A stretch of DNA of 64,000 nt from Allium sativum (Eukaryota > Streptophyta > Magnoliopsida > Asparagales > Amaryllidaceae): positions 203,807,231 through 203,871,230 of the forward strand of contig CM060912.1 in the NCBI GenBank assembly GCA_030737875.1. Reading direction: 5' to 3'. How positions within the stretch are numbered: position 1 is the stretch's first letter; the number at the start of each line of letters is the position of its first letter. Shown piece after piece: positions 47,400-59,300 of the stretch. Position numbers and translations under genes: made by a program. The notes under the pieces are model-generated. The model saw only the letters and a list, made by a program, of their open reading frames with translations. It searched no databases and was not told where the DNA came from.

Positions 47400-50300
47400 A
47401 CAGGCCACATGGCTAAGGACTGCCCAAAGAAACGAGGACAGGAGCAGAGGGCTGGATCCACCTCAGGGGCACAAGTTCATGTGCTAGAGGCGCCACCTCT
47501 GCAACAGCGAGGTATAAATACTTCTGTAGAAAGTGTAGTTTATCTTTATGATCACCCCGTTCGCACTTTATTTGATTCTGGCGCATCACACTCCTTTATC
47601 TCGTCTGCTTTAGTAGAATCACTGCATCTAAAAACTAGTATGGTATAGGACCCCTTAATTGTTTCAAACCCAATTGGGGGCCCAGCTCATTTGTCTATGA
47701 TCTGTTTGGGATTGAAAATTTCTATTCTAAGCGTAGAATTTAAGTGTAGTGCCTGTGTTTTGGGCTTTTCGGGATATGGTTTGATTTTGGGCATGGATTG
47801 GCTATCCAGTAATGGGGCCATCCTTGATTGTGAGAAAAGGGTTGTTAGGCTCCTAACCCAGCTCGGTAACACTTTGGAAATTACTTGTAATCCCTCGTAT
47901 GCGGTTATTCTTAGTTATCTTGAATCGCTAGATGCATCCGTTGATAATTTGCAATCGGTTAGAGTGGTCCGGGAATATCCGGATGTCTTCGAAGAGGTGA
48001 AGGGCTTGCCTCCGAAGCGGGAGATAGACTTCCGTATATATCTTGTAGAAAATGCAAAGCCCGTTGCGTTGCCCGTTAGACACATGGCTCCACGGGAAAG
48101 GAAAGAACTCAGTAAACAGATTAAAGAGCTTCTAGAAAAGTGGTTCATTAGGAGGAGCATTTCAGAATGGGGCGCTCCAGTGGTGTTCGCTACAAAGGCG
48201 GATGGTTCACTCTGTCTATGTGTTGACTATAGGGAGCTCAACAAGCTAACGAAAAAGAATAGGCACCCTCTCCCCAGAATTGACGATTTGTTTGATCAGC
48301 TTGTAGGAGCGTCTGTTTTCTCCCAACTCGATTTAGCGACCGGTTTTCATCAGCTAAGGGTGGTTGAAGATAGTATCGATAAAATGGCATTCAGAACCCC
48401 AGATGGCTTCTTTGAATGGCTTGTCATGCCTTTCGGCTTGACAAATGCACCTGCTTACTTCGTGGACCTGATGAGTAGGGTATTCAGAGATTTCCTCAAT
48501 AAGTTCGTAGTGGTCTTCGTAGACGATATCCTTATCTTCTCAAAGAATGAGGAGGAACATGCTCAACACTTAAGGGCAATCATGGAAACGCTGCGAGTCC
48601 ATCAGCTAAAAGCCAAATTCTCCAAATGCCACTTTTGGAGAGAAGAAGTGAGGTTCCTTGGGCACATAGTATCCAAACAAGGGTTAGCAGTGGACCCTGC
48701 TAAGGTAGTGGCAGTACAGGATTGGAAGACACCAAGGAATGCAACTGAGGTCCGAAGTTTTCTAGGACTAGCAGGTTTCTATCGAAAGTTCATAAGGGAT
48801 TTTGCGAAAATCTCAGCTCCGCTCACAAAGTTGACCAAGAAGAATCTAGTGTTCAATTGGGACTTGGATTGCGAGTTTGCTTTCCAGCGACTGAAAAGGG
48901 CTCTTACAACAGCCCCGATTTTAACGTTGCCAGATGGAAGCAAGATGTTCACAGTTTATACAGATGCATGTGGGACAGGGCTAGGCGCTGTCTTAATGCA
49001 AGAAGGAAGGGTAGTAGCTTATGGCGGAAGACAGTTGAAAGTGCACGAAAAGAACTACCCGACCCACGATCTTGAATTAGCTGCCATCATCTTTGCACTC
49101 AAGTCTTGGCGACACTATCTCCTAGGTGAGAAGTTCGAACTTTACACTGACCATAAATCGTTGAAATACCTTTTCTCGCAGAAGGACCTTAACTTAAGGC
49201 AACAGAGGTGGATGGAGTTTCTTGCCTCGTATGATTTCGAGATCTCCTATACTCCGGGCAAAGGCAACGTAGTGGAAGACGCGTTGAGCCGAAAGAAACT
49301 GACCCTATGCCCGCTGTTTGTTGAAAGACCAAGCCTAGAGTTCATAGCAAGCTTTGACTTTAGGCCTTCCTCCGATTTTGTACCAGGCTTGCTAGCATCT
49401 CTCGAAGTACGCCCGACTTTAGTGGACTCGATAGGGACAACACAACGCGAGGACCCTCAACTTGTGGAGACGATTGATAGGCTAATTAGGGGTGAGACTT
49501 CAAGTCACCTCAACAGATACTCCGTCGACGATAAGGGTTGGCTAAGGCGAGACGGAAGACTATGTGTCCCACATACAAGGGATTCAGTAAAGAAGGTTCT
49601 CAAGGAAGCACATCACTCCAAGATGACGATACACCCAGGCGGAGATAAAATGTACAAGGACATAAAAAGAACTTTCTTTTGGAACGGCATGAAGAAGGAC
49701 GTGGCAGATTTCGTTTCTAAATGTATGGTGTGCCAACAGGTTAAGGCGGAACAGAAAAAGCCTGGCGGTCTGCTACATCCTCTAGAGGTCCTGCAGTGGA
49801 AGTGGGATAACATCTCAATGGACTTCATCGATGGGCTGCCTAGGTCTTGGAGAGGCAACACTAGCATTTGGGTAATAGTGGATAGGCTTACTAAAAGCGC
49901 CCAATTTTTACCTGTCAAAAGTAAAAGAACTGCCTCATCCCTAGCATCTCTTTACCTCAAGGAAATCGTTCGACTCCATGGAATACCATCCAGCATTGTT
50001 AGTGACCGAGACCCTATCTTCACCAGTGAGTTTTGGCGGAGTCTGCAAGAAGCGGTAGGCACACAGTTATGCTTGAGCACAGCCTATCATCCCCAAACCG
50101 ACGGCCAAACAGAAAGAGTGAACAGAGTTTTGGAGGACCTTCTAAGACTGTGCATCCTTGACTTCGGAGGGACATGGGAAGACCATCTTCCTTTGGTGGA
50201 ATTTGCCTACAACAACAGCTATCAAGCAACCATCGGAATGGCGCCCTTCGAAGCTTTATATGGAAGACCGTGCCGATAACCCACTTGTTGGTGGGAGTCT

Positions 50301-50891
50301 ACTGATAAGCTCATACTTGGACCAGATATGATCCGAGAGACTTCAGAAAAAGTAGACTTAATACGAAGAAGGATGAAGATGGCCCAAGACAGACAAAAGT
50401 CCTACGCCGACAAGAGGAAGACCGACCTTGAATTTGAGGTTGGGGACAGAGTTTTTCTTAAGGTATCTCCACTAAGGAACGTTGTTCGTTTTGGAACCAC
50501 AGGAAAGTTAGCACCAAGGTTCATAGGGCCATTCCCTATCATTGAGAAAATTGTGAAAATGGCCTATAGATTAGAGCTACCTGAAAAATTGGCCGGAGTT
50601 CACAACGTCTTTCACGTTTCACATCTTTGAAAATGTCTAGATGAGTCTGCTGAAGTGGTAGAGCCAAATATCCTAGAAGAAGCTGAAGTGGAACGCGAAG
50701 CAACCGTAAGGAAAGTTCCAACCCGCATATTAGGAATGGAAGTGAAGAAGCTACGCAACCGCGAAGTCAAGCTCGTCAAAGTTCAGTGGAGCGACGCCGA
50801 AGGAGATGCAACTTGGGAAACTGAAGCTAGAATACGCGCAGCCTACCCTTTTCTTTTCGAGGGTACATCTTTGATCTTTCTTTTTCCTTAA
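47400..50891 (+). pseudogene. Element D gag end and pol (protease, RT, RNase H, integrase, chromodomain)
   Basis: After the right ACAGG copy the fourth zinc knuckle resumes (HMAKDC), then the protease with intact DSGASHSFIS (about 47575). RT, RNase H and integrase follow in one frame: [32 protein letters not shown]; zinc finger [11 protein letters not shown] with CMVC; D, D and E in MDFIDG, SDRDP and TERVNR. The longest open stretch is 862 codons from 47691 to 50279. Breaks: TAG at 47646-47648, TAA at 50277-50279 and TGA at 50628-50630, the last fitting a C-to-T change in CGA. The chromodomain (VQWSDAEGDATWETE) ends at 50889-50891. No frameshift was seen, so D is much better kept than B, but gag is lost. 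Confidence 0.92.
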
Positions 50892-51434
50892 GTTGCGCTT
50901 TTATCTATCTTTTTAGATATGTCTCCTCGACCTTATCTTTTAGGAAGAAACCCTTTGGATGGAAACATGTAATTGAAACATGTTATGGATGATGATTGCA
51001 AGTGGTTGCAAGTGATTGCTAGTGGTTGCTCGTGGTTGCATATACACACACAATCTAGGTTTTAGATCGGCTCAATCACTTCATATTGCATATGCATATA
51101 TGTTTGCATTCGTATATGGTTGAACTTTAATGTGTTGTCATATGGATATTGCATTTGTATGAATGATTGTGCACTCATGTAGAATCATGAATAGGAAACT
51201 TTGCATACATAATGGATTCATGACACTTACATAGTTTGCATTAAGGAGGTCAACTGAATCAGTAGACCGACTGATTTTGCATTAGATAAGTACATGTACA
51301 CACACTTCGCATATGATCATGAAGCATTAGAAGTCTTTTAAGGACAATGGGTGCTCGTGTTTGATGGATGTTTGGATGTACATTCTTCCTGAACTTGAAG
51401 ATTTCGGGACGAAATCCTTTTAAGTGGGGGAGAA
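50892..51434 (+). other. Element D 3' UTR and polypurine tract
   Basis: Same order as in A, B, C and E: GCAAGTGGTTGC-type repeats (about 50995-51035), a hairpin at 51245-51271 (arms GGTCAACTGA and TCAGTAGACC, extended by AGG/CCGACT with mismatches), the pre-PPT hairpin at 51400-51416 and polypurine tract AAGTGGGGGAGAA. Confidence 0.8.
51400..51416 (+). promoter_or_regulatory. Pre-PPT hairpin, element D
   Basis: Stem GATTTCG/CGAAATC, loop GGA (one base shorter than in the others). Confidence 0.7.
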
Positions 51435-54400
51435 TGTAACACCCCGTGTATTTTATAACAGTGAAATTCACAAATTAAAGTATTAAGGGAAATGGGATAT
51501 GCCATTGTGCTCGTCTCGGAAAAATACGCGAAATAGAGTCCGAGTTTTTGAAAAACGGAGCCCGTATGACCAAATTATGGCCCGATGAAGTTTCAGAAAA
51601 TTCAAATTTCGAAAACAGATTTGAATATCAGCCCAATCCGAGTAGGCGGGAAAATTCCCGCCCAAACCCACCAGGTCGACCTGGGGGTTGACCCTAGGGT
51701 CGACCTGCTAGGCCAGGTCGACCTGGGAGTCGACCTAGGTGTCGACCTGGGAGTCGACCTAGGTGTCGACCTGCCCAGGCAGGTCGACTCTAGAGTTGAC
51801 CTGGGGGTCGACTGGGGAGTCGACCTGGCCCCTGAGCCAGGTCGAACCCAGCCCACCCTGGCTGGCCTAGTCTGTGTTTGGTCGATTTTCTGATCCTTGC
51901 CTTGTCACTAGGGTTAGGTGTCAGCTCCTGGTTGGTCTCTCCTTTGAACGAACGGCTATTATTGAACCAAGCTTCATCGACGGTCTAAATCGACTCACAA
52001 ACTCTATAAAAAGGACCTAAGACTAACCCTAATTCACTTAAACTAAAATGGAGATGAGACCGTCATGCTGCTGAGGAGAGACTGAGGATAGCCGTCAGAA
52101 ATAGAGAGACAATTAGAGGATAAATCCAAAGTTTAAAGCAACGTTAATCAAATTAAAGCAACGTCTACAACAAAGGATAACATCTCCAAATTCAGAATTC
52201 AGATTCCTGAATTGAAGACTCGTCATACGTTGTAAGTAGAGTGCTATTCCGATGTGAATTAAATAATTGTGTTGATTTGTGTAAAGTAAGAAATGGAATT
52301 GTGGTGATAATAATCTATTATTTGTATGTTGCTTTGATGCTAAACGATTTGGGAATATTATGGTATACGATTGGATATTTGCAAGTACGCGATTTGCGTT
52401 GGAAGTTAACACCGAAATGGAATTGTGGCGATAATAACCTATATTTGTATGTTATTTTGATTCTAAATGATTTGGCAATGCTATGGTGTACGATTGGATT
52501 CATACAAGTATATGGTTTATGTTGACAACCACATGTTGTGGAATTTTAAATTGGGATTCATGCAAACATATGATTCATATTGAAAACTACATGTTTATGG
52601 TAGTTATTTACAACACCCATTTGATAATTACAAGTATATGATTCATGTTGAAAATAACAACTATATGTTGTAATAGTTCATTTGAAATTCATGCAAGTAT
52701 ATGATTTATTGTTATGCCAACATGATGTATAATTCTATGGTCATCTTTAGTGTAATTTGATCCACACAAGTATTATGATTCATATGAAGGTTATGTTGGA
52801 ATTGGCATCATAGTTCAAGTATAAAAATCATGATTTTGTGATAGTGACAAAAGCAAGCGTCTTTGTAAGCTTGTATTAATTTTATGAACATGACTAAACT
52901 ATGTTTGTTATTATGCCTAGTTAAAAACATGTTTTTAGGCTTATGTTGTTATCATAATCATATGATAATTTATTTGACACATAAGTTACATTAGAATTAC
53001 ACTAGAATTACTTACAAGTTACATAGATAAGATAAAAACCATGATTATATGAATAGTAGGATTCATGTTCAATTATGTTTATGCCATGACTATATGAATA
53101 GAAGGACTCGTGTTCAATTATGATTATGCCATAATTATATGATTAGAATTGTTCATGTTTAAGTACTATTTATGCCATGACCACATGAATAGAATGATTC
53201 ATGTTTTGTTTATACCATGATTATGTGAATAGAATGATTTATGTTTAAGTATTGCTTATATTATATGTTGTTACAATTGCAAGTTCACATGTGCCTACCT
53301 TATGTTAATTGAATCGTTATGTTGCAAGTTCATGTGTTCACACTCCCCTTTTTATGTTACCTTGTAAACACCATGTTATAAGCCTCCCCTTTTCATTTGG
53401 CTAAATTGGGTTTAAGTGTTAAACCCAACACCCCTTACATTGGAGCGAACGTATAAAATGGGGGTAATGACGTTTGGGCTAAAATATAGAACATATGTGT
53501 TGGCATGTTTGATGCATGCCAACAACTTTGAAAAATAATTAAGTGGCATAAATAAATCTTAATCAATAAAGATGAATTTGAATAATGGGCCACAAATATT
53601 TACATATAAAAAGAAAAGAGACAAAATATGTAAATGTAGAGAATACGATGTGTTTAACCCGAGGTTGGATTGAGTTGTGATGTAAACCTGCCCGGAACCG
53701 CCCGACTGTCCAGTAGTCACAACAATACCTATCCAATGTGGGTGGTTAAACATAGAGCCAAATAAGGACCCGAGGTTAGACTGAGTTGTGGCGTAAGACT
53801 GCCCGGACCCAACCGGCAACAGGCAGCCACAACAATACATGTCTAATGTGAGAGGTCAAGGCTTTAATAAGACAATTAAGGCTGAGTCGGGATTGATAGG
53901 TTTAAGTGAATTAAGACTTAATCAAAATAGAACATGCTAAACTAAACAGACTGATTGGGGGTTAGGTTTATAAAACACTTAACCAACTTAGCATGTTGGC
54001 TAGAAATAGAAAACCTAGTAGCGGGGGACCCCTTTCAGTAGTAACCCTACAAGGTATCATGATACCCTGAAACTAGGCAGGGTGGGGCACAATTACTGGG
54101 CTGACTGTAAGAGGTCAAATCGACGGCGGTGGTGCAGCAGTGTAGGTTCTAACGGAGTGCGGGCGTGCACACACTCCGGCGCAGAAAAATAAGGCACTGG
54201 GCACCAGTAGCATACCTGTGCATTCTAGGATTGTGTCGGGCCGCCACCATGGGACTTGATACACCCCATGGTGGGACCAGCATAGGTAACTACAACATCG
54301 GGGGCCGTAAGACACATGTAACTACGCGAGTAGGAGCCGATCATCATAAAATGGATCACTTCACCCTGATTATGGGGTGCCTGTTGGGAACTAGTTTATA

Positions 54401-54983
54401 TGGGTACAGAGATTAATATGGGGTACGATAGTATATTCGACCCTAGACAACTTAACTTAGTTTATGGTGCTTTCCCATTTCTAGTTTATACTTATCATAC
54501 CCAGTTCTTTATTCATAGACTGAATAGTCCTAGACTTACTCAGGCTTTTATGTCTGACTCTACTTTTCTTTCGTCTTCTTTTCTTCCGTTCCCCCCCCCC
54601 CCCCAGGTCCACAGGGAGGGATACCACAGCTTAACTAGCCTTCATATCCAGCTTGAAGAGAAAGAATGTATTGCTTGGATCTTTTCGTTTTGGACTATGG
54701 CTTTGGACAACAATCATTGGACTTTTGCAGTTTATTTATGTTTTCTTTATGCTTCTTTAAATAATGTAATCAAGACAGTTATGAAGATGTTATGTTTTTG
54801 GAAAGTATTGTAAGACAATTATGGTATGGTTGGTGTAACACGTATTTTAATGAAATAAAAGTTGTTGTTTTCCGCTGTTCAAAAATATGTGTTATTATAT
54901 CTGTCTTGTATATCTGTGATTTATACTTATAAACCTCCACCAAAATTAGGGCATTCCCTTTGAGAGTGACCCTGGGTGTTTCA
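51435..54983 (+). repeat. Element D, 3' LTR
   Basis: Collinear with the 5' LTR. Differs by an expanded GTCGAC array and a deletion of about ten bases close to the end (CCCTGGGTGTTTCA, where the 5' LTR has CCCTAACGGAGGTGGGGTGTTTCA). Twin stem-loops at 53658-53856; AATAAA at 54854-54859. Confidence 0.93.
52232..54606 (+). other. Predicted LTR intron, element D 3' LTR
   Basis: Donor ACGTT|GTAAGTAGAG at 52232; acceptor TTTTCTTCCGTT + C-run + CAG|GTCC (AG at 54605-54606). Length 2375 bp, 377 bp before the LTR end. Confidence 0.55.
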
Positions 54984-54988
54984 CTACA

Positions 54989-56308
54989 TAGGCTAAATCA
55001 ACTTACATATATGTGAACTTGCATTGAAATAGGGATCTAACCAAATAGGTGTCACATGAATTAGCATACGATTTAGACAACATAAGCCTAAACATGTTTA
55101 GATCTAGGCATAACATCGAACATCACTAGCATATGACAAGAATAGGACATGTCCATAAAGTATGTATAATTTTATCACTTGTGTAAACTAGATCCAATCT
55201 TGTTTACTACTATAACATGAAACTTGTGTTAAAATGGATCTTGGCATGGATCCAATTATGAACTTGCAACTTTTGTATAAACATATGAGCATGTATATGA
55301 ACTTAATCATTTAGGCATAGAGGTTTTAGCATAAAGTATATACATGAGATCTTAGCTTGGTCATAACACATACAACCTATATAATCACAAAAACTTATAG
55401 GTGTAGATTATAACATGAACTATACAACTTGCATGTGATGTTGTTTTCATTCTAAATGTACAATAGGATCAACATCAACTCAATTATACCACAAACATCC
55501 CAATACCATTCACAACACAATCATTTCAATACATAGATATGAATTAACATCATCGTTATACAATAGCACAATTCCATTTCCATTTTACATCGAATCAAGT
55601 CTTAATTTTATTCATATCGGAAAAATCACTATACTTACAATAAACGACGGTCTTGTTTTCTGATTTCTGAGTTCTGAATTTGCAATGCTTTCCTTTGGGT
55701 AGACAAACGTTGGTTGATTCTTGTTTTAACTTTAATTTTGCTCGTCTCTAAGCTTTCTCTAACGACGGCTACTCTTAGTTTCCTCCCAACAGCATGATGG
55801 CTCTAGTTCTATTTTATTTGTGTGAATTTAGGTTGAGTGTTGAGTTGTATTTATAGAATTTCAGATTGATTTGAGCCGTAAGATGATCATAGAGTGAATC
55901 CAGACCATACACACCAAGAGAAGCCAATCAAAAAGTGACAAATCAGCCCTAGTGACACACCAGAGCTCAGAAATTCGACCAGAAACCCGACCAGACCAGC
56001 CAGGGCCAAACCAGGTCGACCTGGGTACCTGGTGCCTGGGCAGGAATTTTCCCGCCCAGCCCACTTTGGGTCTGTTTTTCGAATTTTGACCTGAATTTGA
56101 ACTGTTTGAATTTCAAATTGAATTCTGAAACTTCCGGAGGTCATAACTCCTTCATACGGAGTCCGATTTACGCAGACTCGGACTCTATCTCAAGCAGAAT
56201 TCCGAGACGAACGCAATGGCATAACCCATTTCCCTTTATTCTTTCATTTAGAATTAATTATACTTTAATTTGTTAATTTACTGTTAACTGAAAATTCGGG
56301 GTGTTACA
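54989..56308 (-). repeat. Element B, 5' LTR, segment 3 (outer end)
   Basis: Collinear with about 10190-11526 of the 3' LTR and ending ...TTCGGGGTGTTACA. Includes the donor (minus-strand GTAAGT, first base 55638), TATA box near 55850 and GTCGAC/U3 sequence, which is shorter here (about 56010-56030) than in the 3' LTR. Confidence 0.92.
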
Positions 56309-57090
56309 CTTGTCTTCAGTCTCCCAAGTCGCGTCTCCTTCAGCGTCACTCCACTGTACTTTAACTAGCTTGACCTCACGATTGCGTAGCTTTTTAACTT
56401 TTGTACCCAAGATATGAGTTGGAACTCTTCTCATTGTCGCTTCTCGCTCCACTTCTACTTCCTCTAGTATGCTCAGCTCCACAAGTTCCGCAGACTCATG
56501 TAAGCACTTTCGTAGATGAGAGACATGAAAAACATTATGAAATCCAACCATTCTTTTCGGGCAGCTCTACTTTATAAGCCATCTTCCCAATCCTCTCAAT
56601 GATAGGAAATGGCCCTACAAATCTTGGTGCCAATTTTCCTATGGACCCAAAGCGAACGACATTCTTCAAAGGAGATACTTTAGGAAAAACTCTGTCTCCG
56701 ACCTCAAACTCAAGGTTGGTCCTTCTTTTATCAGTGTAGGACTTCTATCTATCTTGTGCGGTCTTCATTCATCTTCGTATCAAGTCCACCTTCTCTGAAG
56801 TTTCTCTGATCATGTCAGGCCCAAGTACGAGCTTGTCTATAGACTCCCACCAACAAGTTGCCGATCGACATTGCCTTCCATATAAAGCCTCAAAGGGTGC
56901 CATGCCTATGGTGGCTTGGTAGCCATTGCTGTAGGCGAACTCCACCAAAGGAAGATGATCCTCCCATGTTCCTACAAAATCAAGAATGCAAAATATCAAA
57001 AGATTATCTAATACTCTGTTCACCCTTTCCGTCTGACCATCGGTTTGAGGGTGATAGGCAGTGCTTATCATAGTTGTGTGCCTACAGCGG
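56309..57090 (-). pseudogene. Element A pol, right part (integrase core to chromodomain)
   Basis: Minus-strand remnant between B and E. From right to left: integrase from [16 protein letters not shown] (catalytic Glu), the GPF-type region ([11 protein letters not shown]) and the chromodomain start ([16 protein letters not shown]), cut at 56313 by B. Interrupted by at least two stops (near 56769 and 56740) and a frameshift near 56550. E cuts the integrase core between the second Asp and the Glu. Confidence 0.87.
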
Positions 57091-58327
57091 TAACACCCCA
57101 CTCCCGCTATGATCACTCACTAAGGGAATGCCATAGCATCGGTGGAGTATTTTAGTGAATATAGAACAGAAAAATTACAACAAGACAGATATAAATAGTA
57201 CTTGAAATTTTAAAACATCATCTCATAACAGCGGAAGTAAAACATGTCTGGTTACATCATAAAACCACAATAAAGGTCAAGTACAATATCCATCAAAATA
57301 AAGAAGTACATAATCCCACTCTCATACAATAGCCAAACAAAAGAAAAGATAACTGGATAACTGGAGCTTTACATCTATCCAAGCTCCTAAAGACTGGAAC
57401 AGCAATCCGATCAAGCTCCACTACTGCTAGGATCCACCGTAGGACCTGAGGGTTGGGAAAAAGATAAAAACAACAGGGTCAGACATAAGTCTGAGCGAGT
57501 CCTATAACTTTAACAATACAATCGTTAAAGTAACCAGAGAAGACATAAACTGATATACGGTAACATATAGGGATGAATGGCTACCCTAAGCAGTCAACTA
57601 AACGAAGATAAAGGATAAAGACGCATCTACCCTCCCTAAGGTAAATTACTAAACTGCACCACACCAGTCGTTCCTAACTTAAAGGTTGATCCCACCCAAG
57701 GACTTATAAAATTTACTAATTAGTACCTGCGTACCCCTAGGTGACCAAGTAGGCGCCACGGGGCCCTACAATCCACTAGGTGTACACACTACTTCCCATT
57801 CGATCGGCTCCCTAACGTAGATACCCGTGCTGGCCCCACCGTGGGATGTATCATTCCCCAATGTGGCAACCTGATGAAACTAAAGGTGCACGGCTTATAT
57901 CTACTCGATGCAACAACGGCTTACCTACCAGCCCGGGCCCACTCACGCATATGAAGCCCGTTGGACTTGCGTTGCCACCGCTAACCCGTTTGCCTCTTAC
58001 AGTCAAGCCCAGTATGCGTGTCCCGTCCTCGACATGGGTCGAGCCCACAAAGATACGTATGGGTTACTGGTTGAAATGGGCCTCCACAAGCTACCCACCT
58101 AAGCTTGTCCCTTTTTCTAGTATATCCCACTTAACCCTTTAATCATGTTTTAATTACATGTTCTATTTTGGTTAAGTATTCTAATCGTATTTTCTATTGC
58201 CACCCAAGGCAACCACTAGATTTTCTCATGCCACCCGAGGCACCCACTTAACCCCTCATGTCCCTCTACATGCTAATGTGGTTAAGTGTTTCTTAATTAA
58301 TTAATTAAGAACGTAACCTTTGTAAAG

Positions 58328-58540
58328 ACCTCTCACATTAGACTGTCTTTTATGACCGCTGGTTAAGCCGGTTGGGTCCGGGCAGCCTTATGTCATAACA
58401 GAGTCTAACCTCGTGTCTTTACATTAATTACGTATTTAGTTTGTGCCTAAGACCTCTCACATTGGGCTAACATTTGTAGCAACTGGTTAAGCCGGTTGGG
58501 TCCGGGCAGTTTTACGCTACAACTGAGTCCAACCTCGTGT
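58328..58540 (-). promoter_or_regulatory. Twin stem-loop cassette, element E
   Basis: Unit 1 stems: TTAGACT/AGTCTAA and TTATGAC/GTCATAA. Unit 2 stems: TTGGGCT/AGTCCAA (one G-T pair) and TTGTAGC/GCTACAA. Both apices carry GGTTAAGCCGGTTGGGTCCGG. The clearest copy for covariation. Confidence 0.75.
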
Positions 58541-59029
58541 CTTAGTCAATTAATTACACCTAATTAATCACCCTCATAATTTTATATTAATTATCCCTAA
58601 TTAATCAAGTTTTCTTAACATGGGTAGACCTAACTTAATAGGTAAATTCCCATGGGGTAGACCTAACTCAATAGGTAAATTCCCAACACATAGTATGGGT
58701 ACACCTAACCAAATAGGCAAATTCCCATACTATGTTTATTTATTTTGTGTTATGCATAATTATATTAATTTCACACAATCTTATTAACTTATGCATTTAA
58801 TTACCCCATCGTTCCCACGTAATTTCGTTCATGATATAACACATATAAAAGGTGTCAACTTGCATATGAATGAACATGTTTCAAAGGTGCCATCTTGCAT
58901 ATTAACAAACACATAACTTGCATATGAACTTGCATAACATGTCACATAACTTGCATATAATATGTCACATAACTTACATATTCATTTTGCATAACAAACT
59001 TGCATATTAGCTTATAGACTTGCATAATG

Positions 59030-59300
59030 TGTCATCATGAACTTGCATATTAATAAACATGTAACTTGCATATTTACATACATGTAACTCGCATATTAAC
59101 AAACATGTAACTTGCATATAAAGAAACATGTAACTTGCATATTTACATACATGTAACTTGCATATTAACAAACATGTAACTTGCATATTAACAAACATGT
59201 AACTTGCATATTAACAAACATGTAACTTGCATATTTACATACATGTAACTTGCATATTAACAAACATGTAACTTGCATATTAACAAACATGTAACTTGCA
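59030..59300. repeat. 23-bp tandem array in LTR E
   Basis: About eleven copies of a unit containing CATGTAACTTGCATATTAACAA, alternating with a TTTACATA variant; looser copies extend left to about 58900 and right to about 59400. Inside the predicted intron. Confidence 0.85.

Larger units (their letters stand above)
29143..54983 (+). mobile_element. Element D: full-length gypsy chromovirus split by element F
   Basis: Plus-strand element in the 5' LTR of B. Target copies CAACA (29138-29142) and CTACA (54984-54988) differ at one base. LTRs 29143-32664 (3522 bp) and 51435-54983 (3549 bp). Its coding part is split by F within gag (33328-47399). gag-pol has three nonsense mutations and a large gag deletion, but pol is otherwise one frame. 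Confidence 0.93.
8360..56308 (-). mobile_element. Element B: full-length gypsy chromovirus split by nested insertions
   Basis: Complete minus-strand element with both LTRs, bounded by the target duplication CTTGT (8355-8359 and 56309-56313). It inserted into the pol of element A near the chromodomain. Its own sequence is 8360-18144, 28841-29142 and 54989-56308; the gaps are elements C and D (D containing F). Summing the three pieces gives a 5' LTR of 3158 bp against 3167 bp for the 3' LTR, which supports the reconstruction. Both tRNA-Met primer site and polypurine tract are present; the coding region is broken, so it is no longer autonomous. Confidence 0.93.

Noticed and set aside
57091..57100. 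Target duplication of E
   Set aside because: The right flank is outside the window and the left LTR terminus is changed, so it cannot be stated.
59030..59300. CRISPR-like regular array in LTR E
   Set aside because: No unique spacers; unit and spacing form one continuous 23-bp tandem repeat in a plant LTR.
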